A DNA stretch of 60,962 nt from Sphingomonadaceae bacterium (GTDB lineage Bacteria > Pseudomonadota > Alphaproteobacteria > Sphingomonadales > Sphingomonadaceae): the NCBI GenBank assembly GCA_947472735.1, contig CANJBY010000010.1:1-60962 (forward strand), in the 5' to 3' direction. A program made the translations under genes and the position numbers. This document shows positions 46,197 through 57,590 of this stretch, piece by piece. Position 1 is the stretch's first letter. Every line of letters starts with the position of its first letter. The notes under the pieces were generated by a model, which saw only the letters and a program-made list of their open reading frames with translations, made no database searches and was not told the origin of the DNA.

Positions 46197-47422
46197 GCCG
46201 CGTTCCAGGCGGCGAGCGCCTGCTCGAGATCATCGATCAGATCGCCCGGATCTTCCAGGCCAATCGAGAGCCGCACCCCGAATCGGTCGGCATCGCTCCA
46301 GCCAACGGGCGGCCAGCGGGTGGCGGTGCGGATCGTCGCCGGATCGACCGGGATGGCCAGGCTTTCGAACCCACCCCAGCTGAAGCCCATCCCGAACAGC
46401 TCCAGCGCGTCGATGAAGGCATCCCGCGCCGCAGAAGTGCGGCCCTTGAAGACGAAGCTGAACAACCCGCAGCCACCGGTAAAGTCGCGCGCCCACAACG
46501 CATGCCCCTGGGTGCCGGGGAGCATGGGGCAGAGCACTTCGGAGACTTCTGGCCGTCCCGCCAGCCACTGCGCAAGCGCAAGCGCGCTGGCGGTCTCGCG
46601 CTCCAGCCGCAAGCCCAGCGTGCGAATACCGCGCAGCGCCAGCGCCGCGTCGTCTGGCGAGACGACATGTCCCAGCTGCTGCGCGGTCCGGCGCAGCACG
46701 GTGTACCAGCGCGGACCAGCGCTGGCGCTGCCCATCATCAGGTCGGCATGGCCGCCGATATGTTTGGACAGCGACATGATGGAAATATCCGCACCGCGCT
46801 CAAGCGCGGGAAAACCCAGCGGTCCGGCCCAGGTGTTGTCGAGGATCACCGCGATCCCTCGGTCCCGGGCGAGAGCCGACAGCGCCGGCACATCTTGCAC
46901 TTCCATCGTCAGGCTACCGGGACTTTCCAGCAGCACGGCCTTGGTCCGATCACAACAGGCGGCGGCAAAGGCAGCCGGGTCGAGCGGGTCAAACCAGCGT
47001 GTTTCGATCCCGCAATTCCTGAGCAGGCCGCGCGCCATGGTCCGGCTCGGTTCATAGGCATTGTCGGTCATCAGCAGCACATCGCCGCTTTTCAGCACCG
47101 CCAGCAGCACTCCGGCAATCGCCGCCACGCCCGATGGATACAGCATCGTTCCGGCCGCACCCGGTTCCAGCTCGGTCAGGGCATCGGCCAGCGCCCACTG
47201 GGTAGGGGCGCCACGGCGACCGTAATAGAAGTGCCCATCCTCGTTGGGCCGGCCTTCGCGCAATGCGGCCATGCTTTCGTAAAGGTGTGTGCTCGCGCGC
47301 CAGACGGGGGGATTGACCACGCCGCCGGCGGTGCCCGGGGCAGTAGTCCAGCGCGGATCGCGACCGGCGTTGGTCAGCCGGGTGGCGGTGCGTTTGTCCT
47401 TTCCTTGCCCCGCCTTGGCCAT
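46193..47422 (-). CDS. metC: Cystathionine beta-lyase
   Basis: A 409-residue PLP enzyme of the Cys/Met metabolism family that probably cleaves cystathionine to homocysteine, ammonia and pyruvate. The PLP lysine lies in SLSKHIGGHAD, with the substrate-binding YYGRRGAPTQWAL near residues 66-78 and LYPSGVAAI. The GxPT signature favours beta-lyase, although gamma-lyase activity cannot be excluded. The ATG at 47422 is 3 bp after the sseA stop. Together with sseA it suggests a small sulfur-amino-acid unit. Confidence 0.9.
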   Translation of the reverse strand: MAKAGQGKDKRTATRLTNAGRDPRWTTAPGTAGGVVNPPVWRASTHLYESMAALREGRPNEDGHFYYGRRGAPTQWALADALTELEPGAAGTMLYPSGVAAIAGVLLAVLKSGDVLLMTDNAYEPSRTMARGLLRNCGIETRWFDPLDPAAFAAACCDRTKAVLLESPGSLTMEVQDVPALSALARDRGIAVILDNTWAGPLGFPALERGADISIMSLSKHIGGHADLMMGSASAGPRWYTVLRRTAQQLGHVVSPDDAALALRGIRTLGLRLERETASALALAQWLAGRPEVSEVLCPMLPGTQGHALWARDFTGGCGLFSFVFKGRTSAARDAFIDALELFGMGFSWGGFESLAIPVDPATIRTATRWPPVGWSDADRFGVRLSIGLEDPGDLIDDLEQALAAWNAA

Positions 47423-47425
47423 TGA

Positions 47426-48265
47426 TTAAGCCTTTGTCGCCTTGGGCAGGTCCGGATCGGCCCCCCACTCGGTCCAGCTGCCGTCGTAAAGCGCGGTATC
47501 GTGCTTGCCGATCAGATGCAGTGCGAACAGCAGCACACAGGCCGTCACCCCGCTGCCGCAACTGGTAACCACCGGCTTCGACAGGTCCACCCCGGCAGCT
47601 TCGAATACCGCGCGGATGCCCGCCGCGTCCTTGAAGGTGCCATCGGGATTGAAGAGCGCGGTGTAGGGTACGTTGAGGGAGCCGGGGATGTGGCCACTGG
47701 CGATGTTCGGGCGCGGATCGGGGTCGGTCCCGGCCCACCGTCCGGCGCCGCGAGCATCGACCACCTGTTCGGCCCGGCTGTCGATGTTGGCGAGGATATC
47801 GGCCTTGCTGCGCACCTTCCCGGTGGCCGACCAGGCGGTATAGTGCCGGTGCCGCAGGTCTTTCGTGCCTTCGCACAGCGGACGCCCTTCGGCTTTCCAC
47901 TTGGCCAGTCCGCCATCGAGGATCGCGACGTTCTGCGCTCCGAACAGCTTGAGCATGAACCATGCACGGGCAGCCGTCTTCACCGCGCTGTCATCATACA
48001 GCACGATTCTGCTGCCATCGCCCAGACCCAGCGATTGCATCCGGCTGGCGAACTTGTTGGCGGGGGGCAGGGTGTTTTCCACCGGAGCGTCGCTGTCGAT
48101 CAGCTCGCCCAGGTCCATGAAGATCGCGCCGGGAATATGCCCCGCCTCGTACTCGGCCCTGGCGTCCCGGCCGGTATCAGGCAGGTGCTTGCTGGCGTCG
48201 ACGATGCGCAGATCGCTCGCGCCCATCTCGCCCGCGAGCCACTCGCAGGTGACCAAACTTTCCAT
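47426..48265 (-). CDS. sseA: 3-mercaptopyruvate sulfurtransferase
   Basis: A 279-residue two-domain rhodanese that transfers sulfur from mercaptopyruvate to cyanide or thiol acceptors. The active-site loop CGSGVTA is the mercaptopyruvate form (thiosulfate enzymes usually have CRxGxR). The inactive N-terminal rhodanese domain covers about residues 1-140. The start is ATG 48265 ([10 protein letters not shown]); the in-frame ATG 11 codons upstream is less typical. First gene of the sseA-metC-mscS group. Confidence 0.92.
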   Translation of the reverse strand: MESLVTCEWLAGEMGASDLRIVDASKHLPDTGRDARAEYEAGHIPGAIFMDLGELIDSDAPVENTLPPANKFASRMQSLGLGDGSRIVLYDDSAVKTAARAWFMLKLFGAQNVAILDGGLAKWKAEGRPLCEGTKDLRHRHYTAWSATGKVRSKADILANIDSRAEQVVDARGAGRWAGTDPDPRPNIASGHIPGSLNVPYTALFNPDGTFKDAAGIRAVFEAAGVDLSKPVVTSCGSGVTACVLLFALHLIGKHDTALYDGSWTEWGADPDLPKATKA

Positions 48266-48389
48266 GCGGTGCGCGTCCTCCTCTTCGCTGCACTGCACAA
48301 CCGTTATACTCCCGGCTGCGCGGCGTCGAGGGTTTTTGCGGCAAACTGCACGCTTGCCGGCTGTTCAGCTTGGCGGCACAAGGCCCGGC

Positions 48390-48851
48390 ATGACCGACCA
48401 GACTCCGCAACCCCTGCACCTCGGCCAGAACAGTGCGCTTCCGGCATCGCCCGAAGCCGCCGTGCTGGATTACGTGCCCAATCCGCGCCCCGGAACCCTT
48501 TACCTGGTGCGCTTTGCCGCGCCCGAGTTCACCTCGCTTTGCCCGGTTACCGGCCAGCCCGATTTCGCGCACCTGGTGATCGACTATGCCCCTGGCGAGA
48601 CCATCGTCGAATCGAAATCACTCAAGCTGTTCCTGGGCTCGTTCCGCAACCACGCCGGGTTTCACGAGGACGTGACCGTGGGCATCGGCCAGCGCCTGTT
48701 CGCCGAGATGCAACCCCGGTGGCTGCGGATCGGCGGCTACTGGTATCCGCGCGGCGGCATTCCGATCGACGTGTTCTGGCAAAGCGGTTCCCAGCCAGAG
48801 GGACTGTGGGTGCCCGATCAGGGCGTCGCCTCCTATCGCGGTCGAGGCTGA
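48390..48851 (+). CDS. queF: NADPH-dependent preQ0 reductase
   Basis: A 153-residue T-fold enzyme that reduces 7-cyano-7-deazaguanine to preQ1 in queuosine synthesis. The motif [15 protein letters not shown] is the QueF signature, and the catalytic Cys lies in [13 protein letters not shown]. The short single-domain form is the type found in Bacillus and alphaproteobacteria. ATG 48390 (MTDQTPQPL) is chosen; the frame upstream overlaps sseA on the other strand. No other queuosine genes are in the window. Confidence 0.95.
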   Translation: MTDQTPQPLHLGQNSALPASPEAAVLDYVPNPRPGTLYLVRFAAPEFTSLCPVTGQPDFAHLVIDYAPGETIVESKSLKLFLGSFRNHAGFHEDVTVGIGQRLFAEMQPRWLRIGGYWYPRGGIPIDVFWQSGSQPEGLWVPDQGVASYRGRG

Positions 48852-48918
48852 GGTACGAAATGCCTTAACACCGCTGACGGTGCTGGCTAACGTACGCGGG
48901 TAGCGGGAGGGGCTTCAC

Positions 48919-50500
48919 ATGAAGTTGCGACGGTTTTGCGTGTCGACAGCGGTAGCGGCAGCAATCAGCGGTTCAGCCGCGGCCCATGCGGAATGGCTGG
49001 AGGCCAAGTCCCAGCACTTTACCCTGGTGGGAGACCTGCCCGAAGCGACCATGCGGCGCCGGGTGATGCGGCTTGAACGTTTCGATTCGGTGTTGCGGGC
49101 GATCCTCCCAAAGGCGGCGGAATCGAACCTGCCCGTGATGATCGTGCCGACAGCCGAAGACGTTCGCCGCGTCGGTCACCGGCCGGAGGGGACCTTGGCC
49201 TACTTCAGTCGATCTCCTTACGGCGTGTTTGCCGTGGCACCGGCGAAGATCTCGACCGACTACGGCATTTCCGTCGAGACGATCATGTTCCACGAATATG
49301 CTCACCATTTCCTGATGGGCAGCCTTGATGACCCCATGCCGCGGTGGATGAACGAGGGCATGGCCGAGCTGTTCATGATGACCAGGCTCAGTGATAACGG
49401 CACGATAACGCTGGGGGTACCGAACGGGCCGCGCGCCTATTCGCTGAATGATGTCAACCGCTGGACTGCCGAGCGTCTGTTCGACAGCGATCGCCGGCCG
49501 CCACTATCAGGCGAAGTTCCGCAGCTTTACGCCAAAGGATGGCTGGTTCTTCACTATCTTCTGTTCAGTGGCCGGCGCAACGGAGAGTTCGAACGGTTTA
49601 CAACTGCGCTCAAGCAGGGCGGATCCCAACTTGAAGCGGCACGGAAGGCATTCGGAGATCTCGGCAAGTTCGAGAGCGAACTCGAGCTTTACCGGATGCG
49701 CCGCTCGCTTCCGGCGATGAGACTGTCAAACGCGATGGTTCCGGTATCGGAAGCAATCGCGATGCGCCCGTTGCGGTCCGGCGAGGCCGAGATCATGCCG
49801 TTCCGCGTCCAGTCGAAGGCGGGCGTTACGCCACAGCAGGCCGTGCGGCTGGCAGCAGAAGCGCGCCCGGTTGGTGCGAGATACCCGGACGATCCGTTCG
49901 TGCAGCGCGCGCTGGCCGAAATCGAGTACGATGCGCTGAACTACGCGGCGGCCGACCAGGCGATCGACCGGGCACTGGCTGCCGATCCGGGCTTTGTGGA
50001 CGGGATGGCATTCAAGGCGTTGTTGCTGGGCGCACGAGCCAGGCGTGACGCCGATCCTGCGCTCTGGCGTCAAGCGCGCAGCTGGATCGTCAAGGCCAAC
50101 CGGATCGAGCCGGACAACGTGTTTGCACTCAGGTTGTATTTCGACAGCTTCATCGCCGCGCGCGAAAAGCCTAACATTGCCGCCGTAAACGGTCTGATGC
50201 GCGCGATTGTGGTTCAGCCGGTGTATCAGGAAGTGCGGGTGCTCGTGGCGGTCGAGCTGATCGCGGGTGGAGATGCCGCGCGCGCGCGCGCTGCTGGCTC
50301 CGATCGCTTTTTCGCCGCACGCTCCTGCGGACAATGCCTACGCCAAACTCATCGCTGCAATCGACGCCGGTGTCAGTGGTGCGGAGCTAAGAGCGAAGGT
50401 CACCGAACTTAAGATCGGCGCCGAGAATCTCTTCGTTCAGGCCGAGCCGGAAAGCGATCCGGGCAACTCGCCCGCAGGCGGAGGCAAATCGCCTTCCTGA
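48919..50500 (+). pseudogene. Exported HExxH metalloprotease with TPR region, frameshifted at a CG tract
   Basis: The gene encodes a signal peptide (residues 1-24), a gluzincin-type domain with H125-E-Y-A-H129 and Glu146 in WMNEG (peptidase MA-like), then a TPR-like helical region. The first frame runs to 50412, but after GGDAARARA its C terminus turns into an unlikely Cys/Arg-rich tail. The neighbouring frame continues smoothly with LLAPIAFSPHAPADNAYAKL and stops at 50500. The switch falls in a (CG)7C tract at 50277-50291; one more CG unit would join the frames into about 526 residues. It may be a real mutation, slippage variation or a sequencing error. The N-terminal protease domain is unaffected. 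Substrate unknown. Confidence 0.75.
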
Positions 50501-50527
50501 CCGCTTAATCCCCCCTGAGCAGATGTC

Positions 50528-51676
50528 TCAGCGACGGAGCAGCATCTCGCGGTTCAGCTGGCCCGGTGAAGTGACCCCGGACAGCTTCATGCCGCGCACG
50601 ATCTCTTCCTTGAGGATCGTCAGCGCACGCTCGACACCGGGCTGGCCGGCAGCGGCGAGGGCATAAAGGTAAAGCCGGCCGCCAGAGGCCGCATTGGCTC
50701 CGCTGGCCAAGGCTTTCAGCACGTGGGTACCGCGCCGCACGCCGCTGTCGCAGATGATCTCGATCTGGCCGCCGACGGCATCGACGATCGCCGGCAGGGC
50801 GTCGAACGACGCGACCGAGCCGTCGAGTTGGCGGCCGCCGTGGTTGGAGATCATGATCGCGTCCGCCCCGATTTCGACAGCGCGCTTCGCGTCGGCCACG
50901 CTGACCACGCCCTTGAGGCAGAACTTGCCGCCCCATTCATCGCGGATCTTGGATGCCATGCGCCAATCAAGGTTCTGATCGAGCATTTCGGTGAAGTAGC
51001 TCGAGATCGGCATGGCCTTGCCCGAGCCGAGCTTGATCCGCGTATCCAGCATCGGCATCGCGAATTTCTCGCGCAGCAGGAAGTCGAGCGCCCAGCGCGG
51101 CTTCACCGCATAAGACAGCAAGGAAGCGAGCGTAAAGCTGGGCGGCGTGCTGAAGCCCGAGCGCAGGCACCGCTCGCGCTTGCCGCCGACGATCGAATCT
51201 ACTGTCAGCGTGATCGCGTCGAACTGCGCATCCTTGCAGCGCTGGATCATTTCGGCATTCAGGCCCTGGTCCTTGTGGACGTAGAGCTGAAACATCTTCG
51301 GCCCGCTGGTCAGCGCCGCGATTTCCTCCACGCTGACCGTCGCCAGGCTGGAAATGCCGAACCACAGTCCGAATTTCTCGGCCGCCCGGGCCACCGCCCG
51401 CTCGCCCTGCCAGTGAAACACGCGCTGGAGCGCGGTCGGCGAGAGTACCAGCGGCAGCGCGCTCTTGCGGCCCATGATCGTGACGGACGTGTCAACATCG
51501 GCAACGCCGGCGAGGACGTTGGGGATCAAGTCGACGTCATCGAAGGCGGCAGTGTTGCGCGCCTTGGTGATTTCGTCATCGCCCGCACCGTCGATGTAAT
51601 CAAACACCGGCCAGGGCAGGCGCGCCTTCGCGAGGCGGCGGAAATCGTCGATATTGTGGCAGTGGGTCAGCTTCAT
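50528..51676 (-). CDS. lldD: FMN-dependent L-lactate dehydrogenase
   Basis: A 382-residue alpha-hydroxy-acid dehydrogenase that oxidises L-lactate or a related acid to the keto acid and passes electrons to the respiratory chain. The active-site SNHGGRQLDGS with its His and Arg, plus YIDGAGDDE near the start and CDSGVRRGTHVLKA in the phosphate-binding part, match the family. It carries no lldR or lldP neighbours, so mandelate- or glycolate-like substrates are possible. It converges with the metalloprotease gene. Confidence 0.88.
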   Translation of the reverse strand: MKLTHCHNIDDFRRLAKARLPWPVFDYIDGAGDDEITKARNTAAFDDVDLIPNVLAGVADVDTSVTIMGRKSALPLVLSPTALQRVFHWQGERAVARAAEKFGLWFGISSLATVSVEEIAALTSGPKMFQLYVHKDQGLNAEMIQRCKDAQFDAITLTVDSIVGGKRERCLRSGFSTPPSFTLASLLSYAVKPRWALDFLLREKFAMPMLDTRIKLGSGKAMPISSYFTEMLDQNLDWRMASKIRDEWGGKFCLKGVVSVADAKRAVEIGADAIMISNHGGRQLDGSVASFDALPAIVDAVGGQIEIICDSGVRRGTHVLKALASGANAASGGRLYLYALAAAGQPGVERALTILKEEIVRGMKLSGVTSPGQLNREMLLRR

Positions 51677-51708
51677 GCGCGATCAGCTAGCAGGAACGAA
51701 CCGCTCCG

Positions 51709-52599
51709 TCACCGCCGCAAATCGGCGAAGGTATCGCACACGTTTTCGTCTCCCGACTCCATCCCCTTGCGCAGCCATTCCATCCGCTGCGCACTGGAGC
51801 CATGGGTGAAAGCCTCTTCGACCGGCCGGCGACCCGCCGCCTTCCTCAGCGTGTCATCGCCGATCTGGTGCGCGGCGTTAAGCCCTTCCTCCATGTCGCC
51901 GCGCTCGATCCGGTCGCGGTTCTTGGCGGCCCAGACGCCGGCATAGCAATCGGCCTGCAACTCCATCCGCACCTGCAACTGGTTCGCCTGGCGCGAGTTC
52001 TGTTGCTGGGCACTGCGGACCTGGTCGGACAGGCCGGTCAGCGTCTGGATATGATGGCCATACTCATGCGCCATGACATAGGCCCGGGCGAAATCGCCAC
52101 CGGCGCCCATGCGCTGTTCCATCTCGGTATAGAAATCGGTGTCGATGTAGATGCCGTTGTCGCTGGGGCAATAGAATGGCCCCATCGCGCTTTGCGCCGC
52201 GCCGCAGCCGGACTGGCCGGCCTGGCTGTAGAACACCAGTTTGGGGGCCACGAAGCGGATGTTCGACCCTGCGACGATCGGCTGCCATGTCTTGTTGAGC
52301 GAGGAGAGCGCGTTGCAGGTTTCCCTGCTCATGGGGTTGGCGGCGCAGCTCTCTGCGGCGGTGGCGCCGGGCTGGACCGTTTCGGCTGGCAATCCGGCGG
52401 ATTGGCCCACCTGCACTTGCTCCATTCCGCCGATCATCTGCGCTGGATCTATGCCGAAAACGAAATAACCGATCAGGGCGATAATGATGGTGCCGCAGCC
52501 AATCTTGCCGCCGGCCCCGCCCATCGAGACGGAAAACCGCCCGCGACCGCGCTGATCTTCGACGTTGACTGCATCCGGATCGAAATCGTCTAGTCGCAA
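51709..52599 (-). CDS. Neutral zinc metallopeptidase, YpfJ family
   Basis: A 296-residue membrane-anchored protein. A charged, cytoplasmic N terminus precedes one membrane helix (about residues 35-52, TIIIALIGYFVFG), then a zinc peptidase domain with HEYGHHIQTLTG. Family members are annotated as putative neutral zinc metallopeptidases without a known substrate. The start is TTG 52599, supported by GGAGAGG eight bases upstream and by the usual MRLDDFDP beginning. Divergent from the M28 peptidase gene. Confidence 0.88.
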   Translation of the reverse strand: MRLDDFDPDAVNVEDQRGRGRFSVSMGGAGGKIGCGTIIIALIGYFVFGIDPAQMIGGMEQVQVGQSAGLPAETVQPGATAAESCAANPMSRETCNALSSLNKTWQPIVAGSNIRFVAPKLVFYSQAGQSGCGAAQSAMGPFYCPSDNGIYIDTDFYTEMEQRMGAGGDFARAYVMAHEYGHHIQTLTGLSDQVRSAQQQNSRQANQLQVRMELQADCYAGVWAAKNRDRIERGDMEEGLNAAHQIGDDTLRKAAGRRPVEEAFTHGSSAQRMEWLRKGMESGDENVCDTFADLRR

Positions 52600-52796
52600 C
52601 GCGCACCTCTCCAGTTGCCCGAATCTGCTCGAAGCTTACCGACAAGTAGCAGTAACTCTACAGAAATGTTCAGGTTCCCGCACAAGCGGCGTGCAATCTT
52701 CCCGGTGTCGCTTTCATGCCACCATCGCCGCATCAATGCGCCGAGTTGAAGCATCAGCCCGCTTGCCGTCGAAGGGCGTTGGTGTAGATTCCGGCG

Positions 52797-54332
52797 ATGG
52801 ATCGGGGCACAACAGCGGTGAATCGAGTGTCGGCTTCAGCGCCGGCCGCCTTGCTTGTTGCCCTGATGTCAGCCGTCCTGTTCGCGGTGGCCACGACTTC
52901 CACGGTTTCGGCCGCGCAATCATCACCGCGCCGGGACCGCGCGCTGGAAGCGCAGCTGCTGGCTCACATCACGGTGCTCGCCTCGGACGAGTATCAGGGC
53001 CGCGAACCGGGGACCGAGGGCGAGGCCAAGACCCTCCGCTACATCGGACGCCAGATGTTCGAGGCGGGTCTGGTTTCGGGCACGAACGATCCGGGGCACG
53101 AATGGTTTGCGCCGGTCACGCTGGTGTCGCGTGAGGCGGCGGTTTCCGTAGCGCAGTTCACGCGCCGAGGCCGGGTGGTCGCGCTCCCGCGCGATCAGGT
53201 GCTGATGCTTACCTCGGGCAAGCGCAGCCTGATCCAGGGCGCTCCGCTGCTGTTCGTCGGCAAGGGGCAGGGCGCGGTTCCGCCCCGGGCCGAACTGGCC
53301 GGCCGGGTCGCGCTGCTGCTTGATGGGGATGACCAGAGCGAGGCGCGGCAGGACGCGTTGCTGGCTGGCGGTGCATCGGCAGTGCTCACGATCCTCGACG
53401 GTGGACGCAGCCTCGGCAGTGTTGCCGCCCGGCGGCAGCGTTCGGGTTATGCCCTGGGCAGCGAGGCGCTTGGCGGCGATCTTGAAGGGTTCATCACCCG
53501 CGCCGGAGCGGAACGCCTGCTTGCAGCCTCGGGCCAGAGCATCGCCAGGCTGGAGGCGGAAGCATCACGCAGCGATTTCGCGCCGCGGGTGCTCGATCTC
53601 GCGGCCAGTCTGGAAGCGACCACGCGCGAGACGACGATCCGCACGCACAACGTGATCGGGATGATCCGGGGGCGCCGTCCAGACGCCGGCGCGGTGTTGT
53701 TTGTATCGCACTGGGACCATTTTGGAACCTGCGCCGAACCCCCGGCCGAGCACCTCATCTGCAACGGCGCGATTGACAACGCCAGCGGAGTCGGCGCGCT
53801 GATCGAGATTGCACGGCGGCTCGCCAAGGGGCCGCCGCCGGATCGCAGCATCTATTTCCTCGCCACCACCGGAGAGGAACTGGGCCTGTTGGGTGCGCAG
53901 GCATTCGCGGAAAGCCCGCCGCTGCCGCTCGCGCAGATCGTCGCGGCTTTCAACATCGATTCCGTCGCGATCGCCCCGGCGGGGACCCCGCTGGGCATCG
54001 TCGGCAAGGGCATGACCCGGCTCGATCCGCAGATCGCCGCCGTCGCCCGGGCTCAGCGGCGCAAGATTTTGGACAGCGATGCGCCGAACGCCTACGTGCG
54101 CCGCCAGGACGGATGGGCCTTGCTCCAGCACGATGTGCCGACCGTTCTGGTGTCTTCGGCCTATGGCGATCCCGCGCGGATGGAGCGGTTCTTCGATACC
54201 GATTACCATCGTCCGGGAGACCGGGTGAAGCCCGGGATCGAGCTGGGCGGCGCGGCGGAGGATGTCAGCTTTCTGGTCGCGCTGGGCCGCTGGTTTGCGG
54301 ACGTCCGGCGGGTGCCGGGCGGTGTGAAATAG
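52797..54332 (+). CDS. Exported M28 family aminopeptidase
   Basis: A 511-residue zinc aminopeptidase-like protein. A signal sequence with the hydrophobic region at about residues 17-36 ends in VSA. The metal ligands are recognisable in SHWDHFG, IDNASGVG, TTGEELGLLG, NIDS and DYHRPGD, in the order of M28 peptidases. A PA-like insert (about residues 130-200) lies before the catalytic domain, as in related bacterial enzymes. A free-standing gene. The 200 bp upstream are shared with the divergent ypfJ-like gene; no clear promoter was picked out. Confidence 0.9.
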   Translation: MDRGTTAVNRVSASAPAALLVALMSAVLFAVATTSTVSAAQSSPRRDRALEAQLLAHITVLASDEYQGREPGTEGEAKTLRYIGRQMFEAGLVSGTNDPGHEWFAPVTLVSREAAVSVAQFTRRGRVVALPRDQVLMLTSGKRSLIQGAPLLFVGKGQGAVPPRAELAGRVALLLDGDDQSEARQDALLAGGASAVLTILDGGRSLGSVAARRQRSGYALGSEALGGDLEGFITRAGAERLLAASGQSIARLEAEASRSDFAPRVLDLAASLEATTRETTIRTHNVIGMIRGRRPDAGAVLFVSHWDHFGTCAEPPAEHLICNGAIDNASGVGALIEIARRLAKGPPPDRSIYFLATTGEELGLLGAQAFAESPPLPLAQIVAAFNIDSVAIAPAGTPLGIVGKGMTRLDPQIAAVARAQRRKILDSDAPNAYVRRQDGWALLQHDVPTVLVSSAYGDPARMERFFDTDYHRPGDRVKPGIELGGAAEDVSFLVALGRWFADVRRVPGGVK

Positions 54333-55865
<1,533 letters not shown>

Positions 55866-55872
55866 AGCGGAC

Positions 55873-57048
55873 ATGACCCCCGCCGCACGTGTCCAGGCGG
55901 CAATCGAGGTGCTCGATCTCGTCATTGCAGCGGTCCGGTCCAACGGGCCGAGCGCCGACCGGATCATCGCCGAATGGTTCCGCACCCGCCGCTTTGCCGG
56001 CAGCGGTGATCGCCGCGCGGTGCGTGAACTGGCCTATGCCGCGATGCGCAAGTGCGGGGAGATACCGGCATCAGGCCGCGCGGCAATGCTGCCGCTGGCG
56101 CAGGAAGATCCAGCGCTGGCCGCGCTGTTCGACGGGTCCCGCCACGCTCCCGCATCGATTGCTCCTGACGAAGCTGCAGCGCCGCAAGGCATCGCGCCGG
56201 CTTGGCTAGAAGCTGCGCTGGCCGGATCCGCCATGGCTGGGGACGAGGCGCAGGCGCTGATGGCCCGGGCCCCGCTCGATCTGCGCATCAACACCTTGCG
56301 CGGCGACGCGCCAGACCTCCCGTTAATCGGCGAGCCACTGGCGGCGCCGCACGGTTTGCGCTTTCCGGCTGGCACTCCGGTCGAACAATGGGACGCTTAC
56401 AAGAGCGGCGCGATCGAGGTTCAGGACGGCGGCTCGCAACTGGCGTGCCAGGCAGTAGGAGCACGACCGGGGGAGACGGTCGTCGACCTGTGCGCCGGGG
56501 CAGGCGGCAAGACGCTGGCGCTGGCCGCGGCAATGGAAGGGCGCGGCAGGCTGATCGCTTGCGATAGCGACCGGTCGCGGCTCTCGCGGCTAGGACCCCG
56601 GTCCGAGCGCGCCGGCGCGCACGCTATCGAGCAACGCTTGCTCCATCCGGGGCGTGAAATGGAAGGACTGTCGGATCTCGCCGGGGCCTGCGATGCCGTG
56701 TTGGTCGATGCGCCCTGCTCGGGCACCGGGACCTGGCGGCGCAACCCGGAGGCGCGCTGGCGGCTCACACCGGCGCAAGTCGAACGCTATGCCGCCGCCC
56801 AGGCACGCCTGCTCGATCTGGGCGCGATGCTGGTCCGGCCGGGGGGGCGCCTCATCTTCGTGACGTGTTCGGTGCTGGATGCGGAAGGTGCTGACGGCGC
56901 CGCCGCGTTCCTCGCCCGCCATCCGCAATGGCACGGTGAACCGCCATTCCTGCCTGCCGGCCGGCGGCGCGGGGAGGGCATCCGGCTCACCCCGCCGCAC
57001 GATGGAACGGACGGCTTTTTCATCGCTTGTTTTGTTTCGCCATGTTAG
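55873..57048 (+). CDS. RsmB/NOP-type RNA (cytosine-C5)-methyltransferase
   Basis: A 391-residue SAM-dependent enzyme, probably methylating a cytosine in rRNA. Residues 1-150 are a NusB/PUA-like N-terminal part. The catalytic domain has VDLCAGAGGKTLALA, VDAPCSGTGTWRRNP with the release Cys, and the nucleophile Cys in FVTCSVL. Which C5 position is modified cannot be told; RsmB (C967) is the nearest named relative. It sits directly after guaB. Confidence 0.88.
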   Translation: MTPAARVQAAIEVLDLVIAAVRSNGPSADRIIAEWFRTRRFAGSGDRRAVRELAYAAMRKCGEIPASGRAAMLPLAQEDPALAALFDGSRHAPASIAPDEAAAPQGIAPAWLEAALAGSAMAGDEAQALMARAPLDLRINTLRGDAPDLPLIGEPLAAPHGLRFPAGTPVEQWDAYKSGAIEVQDGGSQLACQAVGARPGETVVDLCAGAGGKTLALAAAMEGRGRLIACDSDRSRLSRLGPRSERAGAHAIEQRLLHPGREMEGLSDLAGACDAVLVDAPCSGTGTWRRNPEARWRLTPAQVERYAAAQARLLDLGAMLVRPGGRLIFVTCSVLDAEGADGAAAFLARHPQWHGEPPFLPAGRRRGEGIRLTPPHDGTDGFFIACFVSPC

Positions 57049-57083
57049 GCATCCGTTCGATGACTGCCCTGCGGGAGCCACTG

Positions 57084-57590
57084 ATGCGCTACTTTCCTGC
57101 CGCCCTTGCCTTGTCGCTGCTTGGCACGGTCAGCGCCAGCACCCTGCATTCGGCGCCTCCGGCAGCGATGAATCCCAATGCGCTGGCCCTGCTCAATCAG
57201 GGTCGCGCCGCGCTCGCCCAGAACGATGCCGATGCCGCAGTCGATGCCTTCGAGGCGGCGCTGGCCTGGCAGCCGGGCAGCTCTGACATCTTCCTCGCCC
57301 TGGCCGACGCCGCCCGCAAGCAGGGGATGCAAGGCAAGGCACTGCATTATTACCGCGAAGTGCTTGAGCGTGATCCGCAGAACGTCCCCGCGATTGCCGG
57401 GGAAGGTGCAGCGCTGGCGGAGAAGGGCGCGCTTGAAAAGGCGCGGCGCAATCTCGCCCGGCTGCAGCAGCTCTGCACCGGAGCCTGTCCCGCGACGCGC
57501 GACCTTGCCGCCGCGATCGATCGTGGCCCGGCTCCGAAGGTGTTGACGGCCGACGCGGTCAAGCCGCAGCCGCAGGTCAGCGCGAACTAG
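57084..57590 (+). CDS. Small exported TPR protein
   Basis: A 168-residue protein with a signal sequence ([18 protein letters not shown]) and about two to three TPR repeats (residues 32-120, with [18 protein letters not shown] and [16 protein letters not shown]). ATG 57084 has GGGAG ahead of it and gives a clean signal peptide; in-frame ATGs at 57042 and 57060 exist. The TPR region suggests protein binding in the periplasm; nothing more specific can be said. It converges with the GMC gene and overlaps its 3' end by 4 bp. Confidence 0.8.
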   Translation: MRYFPAALALSLLGTVSASTLHSAPPAAMNPNALALLNQGRAALAQNDADAAVDAFEAALAWQPGSSDIFLALADAARKQGMQGKALHYYREVLERDPQNVPAIAGEGAALAEKGALEKARRNLARLQQLCTGACPATRDLAAAIDRGPAPKVLTADAVKPQPQVSAN

